64,000 nt of DNA, from positions 352,868-416,867 of the forward strand of contig PEZS01000011.1 in the NCBI GenBank assembly GCA_002778785.1, read 5' to 3'. This document shows positions 56,227-62,681 of this stretch, piece by piece; the stretch's first letter is position 1; every line of letters begins with the position of its first letter. The notes beneath the pieces are model-generated. The model was not told the DNA's origin. It saw nothing but the letters and a program-made list of their open reading frames with translations, and did no database searches. Source of the DNA: Bdellovibrionales bacterium CG10_big_fil_rev_8_21_14_0_10_45_34. GTDB lineage: Bacteria > Bdellovibrionota > Bdellovibrionia > Bdellovibrionales > 1-14-0-10-45-34. A program made the translations under genes and the position numbers.

Positions 56227-56391
56227 CTAATATCTTTTTTCTAATTTCTGAGTGAAATCTTGAAGCGGTGGAAGACCTTTATTAACCTTTATCAATGTTT
56301 CCTTTTTAAAGCTCTCAACTGCTTTGGGTGCAAGGTAGCCACCTGATGCTAATAAAATAATAGCCGCTACTATTTCTGCTACTGCTTTCAT
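56227..56391 (-). CDS. small membrane protein (54 aa), coupled to the recombinase fragment
   Basis: The ATG at 56391 overlaps the stop of the upstream ORF as ATGA. The encoded protein has one hydrophobic helix (VAEIVAAIILLASGGYLA) and a charged C-terminal tail (TLIKVNKGLPPLQDFTQK). Convergent orientation to the end of the defence operon makes it the last gene at the right end of the element. Part of its 5' end equals the GTAGC repeat, which weakens the case a little. The function is unknown. Confidence 0.5.
   Translation of the reverse strand: MKAVAEIVAAIILLASGGYLAPKAVESFKKETLIKVNKGLPPLQDFTQKLEKRY
56361..56388. repeat. GTAGC/GCTAC repeat, copy 3
   Basis: On the minus strand AGTAGCAGAAATAGTAGCG is shared with the copies at 33122 and 39862. 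The two GCTAC half-sites (56366 and 56378) are 12 bases apart as in the others. It overlaps the first codons of the 54-residue gene. Confidence 0.45.
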
Positions 56392-56942
56392 TTTTTTCTC
56401 TCCTGTTCACGTTTATATATTTCTTGGACTGTTGTTTTTGACCATTGGCCACCACGCTTTGAAGGAATGCCACTTTCCGTTAGAACTCTGGCAATTTCCC
56501 GAAACGAATGGCCCTTGGATTTTAATGACACAATTTTTTGAATTACTTTTTGTTCTGCTTGATGAGGTACTCGAACGCCGGAAACTTCACGTTCACCATA
56601 GCGTGGGATCGGTGATTTTATAGATTCCTTATTGATCTTTGCTTTGCGTAGATAATCACTTATTGATGTCCGTGACCATCCTGTTAAATCTGAAATTTGA
56701 TAGCTAGAAAGGTCAAAATCTAAGTAGAGTTTCCGCAAAATTTCATGATTTTCCGCTGGATTTCCAATGAAATGCGGAATGAAAACAGACACATAGCTAA
56801 CAGTAGAGAGCGGTTCGTCCAGCCTCAGGCTCCGACCACCAAATCTTACGGGTCCGACCCGGAGACATGGGTGACAGTTTGTACCTAAGACATAGGTAAC
56901 ACTTTTGGTCCGAACGGGTTTGCTAAAGGTTCGAACCGACAA
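56388..56942 (-). CDS. split-off recombinase C-terminal domain (HTH-like)
   Basis: The part from codon 32 on belongs to the element; the first 31 codons are translated from the IS481 end. After the attR core it reads GGRSLRLDEPLST, then an HTH-like region (LSSYQISDLTGWSRTSISDY) and a C-terminal IVSLKSKGHSFREIARVL segment, which resembles part of a recombinase domain. In the circular element this stretch is in frame with the recombinase gene and would be its C-terminal 148 residues. As it stands it has no natural start codon; only an ATG inside IS481 is available. A similar domain is encoded at 63402-63860. Confidence 0.75.
   Translation of the reverse strand: MSVRTFSKPVRTKSVTYVLGTNCHPCLRVGPVRFGGRSLRLDEPLSTVSYVSVFIPHFIGNPAENHEILRKLYLDFDLSSYQISDLTGWSRTSISDYLRKAKINKESIKSPIPRYGEREVSGVRVPHQAEQKVIQKIVSLKSKGHSFREIARVLTESGIPSKRGGQWSKTTVQEIYKREQERKK
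56812..56850. other. attR (arm 56812-56823, core 56836-56850)
   Basis: The element-side arm GGTTCGTCCAGC is the exact reverse complement of the attL arm. The core CCACCAAATCTTACG equals attL. Chromosomal sequence resumes at 56851 but only about 10 bp remain before the IS481 end. Confidence 0.85.
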
Positions 56943-58134
56943 CTATCGGTATCAAAATATCCTAAATCGTAATCCATAAAGGTCACAAGCCAAGTTCCAT
57001 CGCCGACCTCCTTAAGTCCAAGTTTTTGGCCCATAAACACCTTACTTAAATTGATTTTCATTTTCCCGATGCAAATTCGTCCGCAGCTCGTAACCTCGAT
57101 CTCTCGGTCATGCAGAGGATATTCGATCGGCTGTAGTCCCTGGTAACTTCGATCAGACCGGGTATAAATTTCGCTTGGATATTTCATGCCCAAGGCTTCA
57201 TGAGGACGATCCGTATTAAATTCTTCTAAAAAATCATCGAATTTTGCCTGCTGCTGCAAAAAATTTTGTCCTGCTGGTTTTGTAGCTTCTTTCTTTAAAG
57301 TTAAATGCATTCTTTCATGCCGGCCATTCTGCTGCGGACACCCCGGTTGGATTCTCTCGATCTGGATTCCAAGTCGTAACCACCAAACGGATAGCTTGCT
57401 TAAATTAAATAACGAGTTCGCTGACGCAAAGGGCACACCATTATCTGTCCTAATAGATTTTGGTAAGCCGTATTCTTTAAAAGTCTTTTCAAAAACTGTG
57501 AACGCGTAAATTTCTTTCGTCGTGCTGAGCCCCTCGCATCGAAGTAGATAGCGGCTTGCTTGATCCGTGATCGTTAAAGGGTAGCAATACTCCTTCGAGC
57601 CTAGCATAAACTCACCCTTGTAATCGGCACACCACAACTCATTGGGGTAACTTGCCTGGGATAACACTGTACCTTCTGCACGCCTTCTGATGCGGCCTCT
57701 TGGGATCACCAAACCATTGCGATCAAGAGCTGCATGGATCGTACTTTTTGCAGGAGTTCGGACATCAGGAAATTTTCTAATTAACTTTTCACGGATCTTT
57801 CTCGCACCCCAACTTGGATACTCTTTCTTCATATTTAAAATAAACTTTTCAACCTGAAGAGGGAGTTGATTCGCCAGACGAATGGGTCTTCGGCTACGAT
57901 CCGTAAACGCACCAGTGCCGATATCCTGATAGCGCTCTACAATCTTATAGCCAGTCTTTCTTGATATTCCGAACTCTCGGCAAAGGCTCGTCATAGATTC
58001 ACCATCTAAAAGCCTTGCGACAAACTTAACGCGCTCATCCATAACACTACGCTCCTTCCATGGCATAACCGCTTTCCCCCTTTTTGGGGAAAAGTGTAAC
58101 CTATGTGTCCGGTACGTTTTGTTACCTATGTCTC
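56861..58134 (-). mobile_element. IS481-family insertion sequence, copy 1
   Basis: Both ends carry imperfect inverted repeats of about 50 bp. The outer part reads GAGACATGGGTGACA at the left and GAGACATAGGTAACA at the right (reverse complement). A second GACATAGGTAACACTTTT unit lies within 35 bp at each end. An extra CGACCC on both sides may extend the repeats to 56855 and 58140. No target duplication is obvious. A single intact transposase fills it. Confidence 0.8.
56885..58066 (-). CDS. IS481-family transposase
   Basis: The N-terminal HTH reads MTSLCREFGISRKTGYKIVE. The rve (DDE) core has Asp in WCADYKGEFMLG, Asp in IRTDNGVPFAS and Glu in GRHERMHLTLKKEA, so the catalytic triad is intact. 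FNTDRPHEALGMKYPSE is a family motif. The length of 393 aa is usual for IS481. The gene is complete and probably active. Confidence 0.93.
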   Translation of the reverse strand: MPWKERSVMDERVKFVARLLDGESMTSLCREFGISRKTGYKIVERYQDIGTGAFTDRSRRPIRLANQLPLQVEKFILNMKKEYPSWGARKIREKLIRKFPDVRTPAKSTIHAALDRNGLVIPRGRIRRRAEGTVLSQASYPNELWCADYKGEFMLGSKEYCYPLTITDQASRYLLRCEGLSTTKEIYAFTVFEKTFKEYGLPKSIRTDNGVPFASANSLFNLSKLSVWWLRLGIQIERIQPGCPQQNGRHERMHLTLKKEATKPAGQNFLQQQAKFDDFLEEFNTDRPHEALGMKYPSEIYTRSDRSYQGLQPIEYPLHDREIEVTSCGRICIGKMKINLSKVFMGQKLGLKEVGDGTWLVTFMDYDLGYFDTDSCRFEPLANPFGPKVLPMS

Positions 58135-58262
58135 GGGTCGCTCAATTGAACCTACATACACGTCCTCAATTTGTAATATCAATAACTTAGGGCTCTGAAG
58201 CGAGTCACTAGGCTGGGCTCAAGCAAGTTTCTTGAACCCAACTAGATTTAGGCCAGTTCTAT

Positions 58263-58703
58263 CTAACATTTTTTCTTCAAAACCGAATCGCCAGAAACTT
58301 TGCCAGCACCATTTGTAATAAGGAACGAAAAAACAAGAATATAGACAAACTCATAGATCTTAAAAATATCAGAGAAGACATTGATGTCATCTTTGTGGGC
58401 CGTAAGAATCGCAACGGCCATCGTGCTAGCGAGCAAGAAAGAAAAGACCCTTGTTCCAAGGCCTAATATAAGTGCAAGACCACCCACAAGTTCTAAGACT
58501 GCAATGAACGGCGCTTGCACTGAAGCAAAAGGAATTCCTAAAGATTCAAAGAAGCCCGTTACTTGGGCAAGGTTTCCTAGTTTTCCATAGCCGGCCCATA
58601 AGAAGACCCATCCTATGGCGAGCCTCGACAAAAGTGGTGGTAGCCACCCAAAACCATCAAGTACACCATACAACCACTTAACCTTTATTTTCATTTGTTC
58701 CAT
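58263..58703 (-). CDS. DoxX family membrane protein
   Basis: Four helices are seen in this 146-residue protein: LSRLAIGWVFLWAGYGKLG, FIAVLELVGGLALILGLG, FSFLLASTMAVAILTAH and IYEFVYILVFSFLI. DoxX proteins often lie beside MNIO/DUF2063 loci (HvfD-like). GGGAGG lies 8 bases before the ATG. An ECF-type promoter at 58729-58756 drives it, which fits membership of the same regulon as the neighbouring peptide operon. Confidence 0.8.
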   Translation of the reverse strand: MEQMKIKVKWLYGVLDGFGWLPPLLSRLAIGWVFLWAGYGKLGNLAQVTGFFESLGIPFASVQAPFIAVLELVGGLALILGLGTRVFSFLLASTMAVAILTAHKDDINVFSDIFKIYEFVYILVFSFLITNGAGKVSGDSVLKKKC

Positions 58704-58728
58704 TTTTAGACCTCCCGTTTCTTTTAGT

Positions 58729-58756
58729 TAAGTGCTTGAGTTGAAAGAAAGATTAC
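58729..58756 (-). promoter_or_regulatory. ECF-type promoter of doxX
   Basis: On the minus strand GTAA (58756-58753) is followed after 18 bases by CACTTA (58734-58729). The same spacing and boxes occur in front of the bufA-like and ahpD-like genes. Confidence 0.6.
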
Positions 58757-58764
58757 TTTTTTGT

Positions 58765-58792
58765 GTAATAAACTTATTTCTGGCTCCACTAA
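58765..58792 (+). promoter_or_regulatory. ECF-type promoter of the bufferin operon
   Basis: GTAA (58765-58768), 18 bases, CACTAA (58787-58792). Bases between the boxes also match the promoter at 61651 (AAA after GTAA, CTG-CT before CACT). The gene starts 50 bp downstream. Confidence 0.65.
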
Positions 58793-58841
58793 ACTAGCAA
58801 AGGGATACAAATTAATCAAACCCTTAAAGGACGGTATTAAA

Positions 58842-59144
58842 ATGAAACACGCATCATCAACTAAAAAGAATCTCGTATTGGCAGCGGCCCTAGCTAGTCT
58901 AGTTGGGACTGTCGCCTTGAATCCAAAAGTATCTTTTGCAGGCGACCACGATAAAAACGCTAAGATGGAAAAAAAGGGCGATGCCAAATGTGCAGATGGT
59001 AGTTGTGGAGATAAAAAAGATAAGAAGAAGAAAAAAGCCGACGCTAAATGTGCCGATGGAAGCTGCGGTGATAAGAAGGATAAGAAAAAGAAAAAAGGTG
59101 ATGCGAAGTGCGCTGATGGAAGCTGCGGCGACAAGAGTGAATAA
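58842..59144 (+). CDS. bufferin-like cysteine-rich RiPP precursor
   Basis: A signal peptide (LVLAAALASLVGTVALNPKVSFA) precedes 65 residues that contain three copies of DAKCADGSCGDK, spaced by Lys-rich linkers (KKDKKKKK). Six Cys occur in pairs CxxxxxC. This layout resembles the HvfA and bufferin precursors, in which EGKCG-type motifs are modified by an MNIO enzyme to give metal-binding groups. The motif KCADGSCG is a variant. The ATG at 58842 follows AAGGA; the frame extends upstream only through the promoter. Its stop overlaps the MNIO gene. Confidence 0.78.
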   Translation: MKHASSTKKNLVLAAALASLVGTVALNPKVSFAGDHDKNAKMEKKGDAKCADGSCGDKKDKKKKKADAKCADGSCGDKKDKKKKKGDAKCADGSCGDKSE

Positions 59145-60013
59145 TGCCCGAGTCTGAAAGAAAAACTAAGTATCCCCAGCTCGGTTACGGGCTGGGACTT
59201 AGACCAGACCATTTCGATGAAGTTCTTGATGGCAAATCTGAAATGGATTGGTTTGAAGTTTTAGCTGAAAACTACATGGGTATTCCGGGGCACGGACAAA
59301 GTCCTTTGCTAAAAAAGCTTCTCCGTTTGCGAGAAAAATACTCATTGGTTCTTCATTGCGTTTCTATAAACATAGGCGCAACCAGCCCACTTGATTTCCA
59401 ATTTCTTAAAGATCTTAAAGAGCTAAAAAATTTAATTGAACCCTCTTGGTTATCAGATCACCTATGCTGGACAGGGATAGACGGTAAAAACACTCACGAG
59501 CTTTTACCTCTTCCGTATACAATAGAGGCCGTTCAACATGTCTCTGAAAGAATTCTGCAAGTTCAAGATTTTTTCGGAGAACGTTTTATGATTGAAAATA
59601 CCTCAAGTTATATCACGTACAAGTCATCCGAAATGACTGAGTGGGAATTTATCTCAGAAATAGTTAAAAAAACCGACTGCGGTATACTACTAGATGTAAA
59701 CAATGTGTTTGTTTCATCTCAAAATCACAGTTTTTCGCCAAAAAAGTTCTTAGATAGTGTCCCGTTTGCAAATGTGGGACAGATCCATATTGCAGGGCAT
59801 GATCGAAGATCAAATGGGCTTATTGTAGACACTCATGACTCAGCGGTTTGCGATGAAGTATATGATCTCATTTCTTACCTAAGCCTGAATAAAGAGTTGC
59901 CCTCTATCATGGTTGAGTGGGATGACAATATTCCGGATTTAAAAACCTACGAGGCACAAGTATTAAAGGTCAAAGAATCGCTAACGAGCCCAAAGGTGAA
60001 GGCATGGACTTAA
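59144..60013 (+). CDS. MNIO-family (DUF692) enzyme, BufB/HvfB-like
   Basis: This 289-residue multinuclear non-heme iron oxidase has the TIM-barrel signature: LGYGLGLRPDHFDEVL at the start, FEVLAENYMG, LHCVSINIG, SDHLCW, MIENTSSYIT, LLDVNNVFVSS and VGQIHIAGHD. These contain the conserved His, Asp and Glu iron ligands. Such enzymes oxidise Cys in precursor peptides. It overlaps the stop of the peptide gene by one base (TAATG), so it should act on that peptide. Confidence 0.9.
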   Translation: MPESERKTKYPQLGYGLGLRPDHFDEVLDGKSEMDWFEVLAENYMGIPGHGQSPLLKKLLRLREKYSLVLHCVSINIGATSPLDFQFLKDLKELKNLIEPSWLSDHLCWTGIDGKNTHELLPLPYTIEAVQHVSERILQVQDFFGERFMIENTSSYITYKSSEMTEWEFISEIVKKTDCGILLDVNNVFVSSQNHSFSPKKFLDSVPFANVGQIHIAGHDRRSNGLIVDTHDSAVCDEVYDLISYLSLNKELPSIMVEWDDNIPDLKTYEAQVLKVKESLTSPKVKAWT

Positions 60014-60732
60014 AATCAATTCAAAAAGAGATCTTTCAAATAGTAAGAACAACCGGAAATAGCGATAGTGATTTGGTTGTTTCAGATGAAAAATTAAAAG
60101 CAAGTGAACGTTTGCACACCTATAAAAGAAGCTCATATTTAAAGCCTCACTCCTGCTTAAGCGATGACTTTCAAGTAACTAAGAGTCTTCTTGGAGAAGA
60201 GCGATTTGATAAATTGGTTGAGTCCTATTTAACTCTATATCCAGCTGACACTCATTTTATAAATGAGTGCGGAAAGTACTTCCCTGATTTTTTGGCAGCT
60301 TCTAATGAAGCTAGTAGCTATCCATTCATAAAAGATCTCTCCCATCTTGAATGGTTGCGGGTTGAGAGTTTTTATGATTTTTTTAATTACAAAGATGAAA
60401 ATAAAAATTTAGGTAAAGTCGTCGTTAATCCTTCGATAAAAACTCTCTTAAGTGATTGGCCTTTGCACCTCATTTGGGATGAAGAGAAGGCGCATGGAAA
60501 AAAACTGACCAAAGTCTTTGTTTGGACGACTGAGGATCGAAGCGTTCATGTTCAAGCGTGGAGCGATGATGAAACAAAAATTTTAACCGAAATGCTTAGA
60601 AGCTCCTCTTTAGACTCTGCTGTAGAAATTTTGCTGTTGGATTTTGAATCGGAAAAACTCACTGAGATTTTAACTAAAAATCTATCTGCTTGGATAAATG
60701 CGGGCCTATTTGAAATAAAAGCCGAGACCTAA
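60004..60732 (+). CDS. DUF2063-type partner of the MNIO enzyme, BufC/HvfC-like
   Basis: This 242-residue protein has an N-terminal DUF2063 pattern (RLHTYKRSSYLKPHSCL, then FDKLVESYLTLYPADTHFIN) and a C-terminal part with EWLRVESFYDFFNY. It is the usual partner of the DUF692 enzyme and recruits the peptide. It overlaps that gene by 10 bp and ends 4 bp inside the convergent anti-sigma gene. Confidence 0.82.
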   Translation: MDLKSIQKEIFQIVRTTGNSDSDLVVSDEKLKASERLHTYKRSSYLKPHSCLSDDFQVTKSLLGEERFDKLVESYLTLYPADTHFINECGKYFPDFLAASNEASSYPFIKDLSHLEWLRVESFYDFFNYKDENKNLGKVVVNPSIKTLLSDWPLHLIWDEEKAHGKKLTKVFVWTTEDRSVHVQAWSDDETKILTEMLRSSSLDSAVEILLLDFESEKLTEILTKNLSAWINAGLFEIKAET

Positions 60733-60971
60733 TCTTTAGGGTTTTGATTTTTCTCTATGATTTTCTTTTCAAGAGAGCGAATTTTTGAGTCTTCAACCTG
60801 GCCTAGCTTTCTAAACAAGTTTTTAAACCCTGACTTCATGAGTTCGAGGTGCTTAACGTAATTAGAGCAGTGTTTACACATCATAAGGTGCATGCGAAGC
60901 TCTGCACGCTTAAAAAACGGCAGATCCTCCTCTGAATTCACATTTTTAACCAGTTCTTTACACGACATCAT
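60729..60971 (-). CDS. zinc-binding anti-sigma factor
   Basis: This 80-residue protein has the zf-HC2 type motif: His in LRMHLMMCKHC with Cys spacing H-x3-C-x2-C, plus an early Cys in MMSCKELV. This is the zinc anti-sigma (ZAS) fold, often redox sensitive. It lies 14 bp after the ECF sigma gene and should bind that sigma factor. No membrane helix is present, so it is a soluble anti-sigma factor. Confidence 0.78.
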   Translation of the reverse strand: MMSCKELVKNVNSEEDLPFFKRAELRMHLMMCKHCSNYVKHLELMKSGFKNLFRKLGQVEDSKIRSLEKKIIEKNQNPKD

Positions 60972-60985
60972 GACAAGATCTTCCT

Positions 60986-61573
60986 TTAAGACTTAGATTC
61001 AATACACTCTCTGAGCCTGTTTCTTGCTCGATAAAGCAGGACTCCTAAGTTAGTGACGGAAACCTCAAGAATCTTACAGATATCACTGCTCCCATGATCA
61101 TCAATTTCTTTTAAGCAAAATGCCATGCGCTGACTGAGCGGAAGTCGATCTATACATTTTTGAATAAGCGCCATCATCTGAGTGCTCGCCATAAATTTTT
61201 CTGGGTCAGTAGGAGGATTAGCCCAGTGGCCGTCTTCTGCAAATCGCGACTCCATGACCTCTTCAATAGGGTCATTGGCGCTATATTTTTTTTCTTCTCG
61301 TCGAAGTTCAGAGGCCTTGTTGTACATGATGCCAAAGATAAAGGTTCTGATATGGGATCTACCCTCAAAGGAGGCCACTACATCAAAAAAAGTGGACCAA
61401 ACTCGCTGGACAAGCTCTTCTGAATTAGGTTCATCAAATCCAAGTCCAAGTGCTGCCTTGTATAGATGCTCAGTGTAGGCTGTGACAAGTTTTGAGACAG
61501 CAGCGGAATCCCTGTTTTTCAAAAGCAAAAGAAAATCTGGATGACTAAAGTGTGTGTCTTTTTTTGCTCCCAT
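60986..61573 (-). CDS. ECF-family RNA polymerase sigma factor
   Basis: Region 2 is seen in SEELVQRVWSTFFDVVASFE and IRTFIFGIMYNKASELRR. Region 4 is LPLSQRMAFCLKEIDDHGSS, then DICKILEVSVTNLGVLLYRARN. The length of 195 aa is typical of ECF sigma factors. It is cotranscribed with a zinc anti-sigma factor. Its probable targets are the promoters GTAA-N18-CACTWA in front of doxX, the peptide operon and the ahpD-like gene, all adjacent. Confidence 0.9.
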   Translation of the reverse strand: MGAKKDTHFSHPDFLLLLKNRDSAAVSKLVTAYTEHLYKAALGLGFDEPNSEELVQRVWSTFFDVVASFEGRSHIRTFIFGIMYNKASELRREEKKYSANDPIEEVMESRFAEDGHWANPPTDPEKFMASTQMMALIQKCIDRLPLSQRMAFCLKEIDDHGSSDICKILEVSVTNLGVLLYRARNRLRECIESKS

Positions 61574-61650
61574 ATGGTCCCTCTAAGTGATTAAAAATAC
61601 TACCAAAGTCTTAAAGCGATGTCTCCCATAAATTTGAATTTCTTAAATCT

Positions 61651-61678
61651 GTAAGAAATCGGGCCCTGACTTCACTTA
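61651..61678 (+). promoter_or_regulatory. ECF-type promoter of the ahpD-trx-ccdA operon
   Basis: GTAA (61651-61654), 18 bases, CACTTA (61673-61678). The start codon lies 36 bp downstream. GTAA-AAA, CTG-CT and CACT-A are shared with the promoter at 58765. Confidence 0.65.
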
Positions 61679-61713
61679 GTTACGTAAAACCAATCAAAAC
61701 GGAGGGTACGGAT

Positions 61714-62256
61714 ATGGGAAAAATCGGTTTGAAATCAGGGGACGATGTGTCAGGAGAAGTTAAAGAGATTCTTTCAGCAGTTGAGAAGAAATTTGGATTC
61801 GCACCCAATCTCATGAAAGTGTTTGCTTCTTCAGCACAGACATTAAAGGCATACCTTGCACTTGGTGACTTAGTGGCCGCTACAAGCTTTAGCCCTGAAG
61901 AACAGCAACTTATACTGCTCACCGTGAGCAGAGAAAATGAATGTGGGTACTGTCTGGCCGCGCACACCATGATTGCAACAAATCTCGCAAATGTGGATTC
62001 AGAGAAAGTAAGTGCCTTAAAGGCAGGAAAAAATCTTCAACCAGATAGACACGATCGGCTTGTGGAGTTTACATCTCAAGTTGTAAAAAAACGGGGCTTT
62101 GTCACTGAAGAGGACGTTTCTAAATTTAAAGCTGCGGGATTCGGTGATCAGCAAATTCTTGAAGTGATTTTGGCCGTTTCAATGAAAACTCTCAGTAACT
62201 ACGCCAATCATATTGCCGACACACCAATTGACCCGCAGTTTTCAAATCAAGAATAA
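61714..62256 (+). CDS. AhpD/CMD-family peroxidase-related protein
   Basis: This 180-residue protein has the AhpD-like active site ECGYCLAAHTMIA, with CxxC and a downstream His. This is the carboxymuconolactone decarboxylase fold used in alkylhydroperoxidases. GGAGGG lies 9-10 bases before the ATG. Its place in the sigma-factor regulon supports a role in peroxide or thiol stress. The last codons overlap the upstream extension of the thioredoxin gene. Confidence 0.85.
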   Translation: MGKIGLKSGDDVSGEVKEILSAVEKKFGFAPNLMKVFASSAQTLKAYLALGDLVAATSFSPEEQQLILLTVSRENECGYCLAAHTMIATNLANVDSEKVSALKAGKNLQPDRHDRLVEFTSQVVKKRGFVTEEDVSKFKAAGFGDQQILEVILAVSMKTLSNYANHIADTPIDPQFSNQE

Positions 62257-62285
62257 TGGTTAAATTCATATCAAGGAGATTCATA

Positions 62286-62681
62286 ATGAAGAATAAATTT
62301 TTAATGATTTTGGCAATAGGCTTATTTTCAAGTCTAGCTTCTTTTGCCTTCGATGCGCCAAGCTTTAATGAGAAAAGTTTTAAAGAAAATCAAGCTAAAG
62401 GCGAAGCCATTTTGGTTGATGTCTATGCCAAGTGGTGTCCCACTTGCAAGAAGCAGCACGCTGAGCTTGTAGAAATCTTTAACGATGAAAAATATAAAGG
62501 GATAAAATCCTACAAACTTGATTATGATGACAAGGATCTTGTTAAGAAGTTTTCAAATCTCATCGGAAAGCCTATCCCGAGACAATCTACGATCGTGGTA
62601 TTAAAAGGAAAAGAAATTGTTGCTTTCTCAATTGCCGAAACGGGTGAGAAACTAAAGTCTTCAATTGATAAGGCCCTTTAA
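62286..62681 (+). CDS. periplasmic thioredoxin-like protein
   Basis: A signal peptide (MKNKFLMILAIGLFSSLASFA) is followed by a thioredoxin fold with the active site VYAKWCPTCKKQHAEL (CPTC). AAGGAG lies 8 bases before the ATG at 62286, which is preferred to 62256. It is adjacent to a CcdA-type transporter that can supply it with electrons. Confidence 0.87.
   Translation: MKNKFLMILAIGLFSSLASFAFDAPSFNEKSFKENQAKGEAILVDVYAKWCPTCKKQHAELVEIFNDEKYKGIKSYKLDYDDKDLVKKFSNLIGKPIPRQSTIVVLKGKEIVAFSIAETGEKLKSSIDKAL

Larger units (their letters stand above)
18102..56850. mobile_element. integrative conjugative element inserted at ssrA
   Basis: The element is bounded by the 15-bp direct repeat CCACCAAATCTTACG at 18102-18116 and 56836-56850, with perfect 12-bp inverted arms just inside. 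It encodes the serine recombinase, a TIR/XRE pair, a VirB/Trb secretion operon with an FtsK-like coupling ATPase, a sensing and sigma-54 regulation operon, and a BREX plus SIR2-HerA defence cargo. The interior appears visibly more AT-rich than the chromosome on the left. No classical relaxase and no VirB11 are recognisable. Confidence 0.88.

Noticed and set aside
56855..58140. target-site duplication around IS481 copy 1
   Set aside because: Flanks do not show a clear direct repeat outside the inverted ends; CGACCC on both sides is inverted and more likely part of the ends.
58724..59212. 162-codon open frame on the minus strand with repeated LSSPQLPSAH-like units
   Set aside because: It is the antisense of the repeated Cys-rich peptide gene; the repeats come from the plus-strand coding sequence, which has a signal peptide, ribosome site and partner genes.
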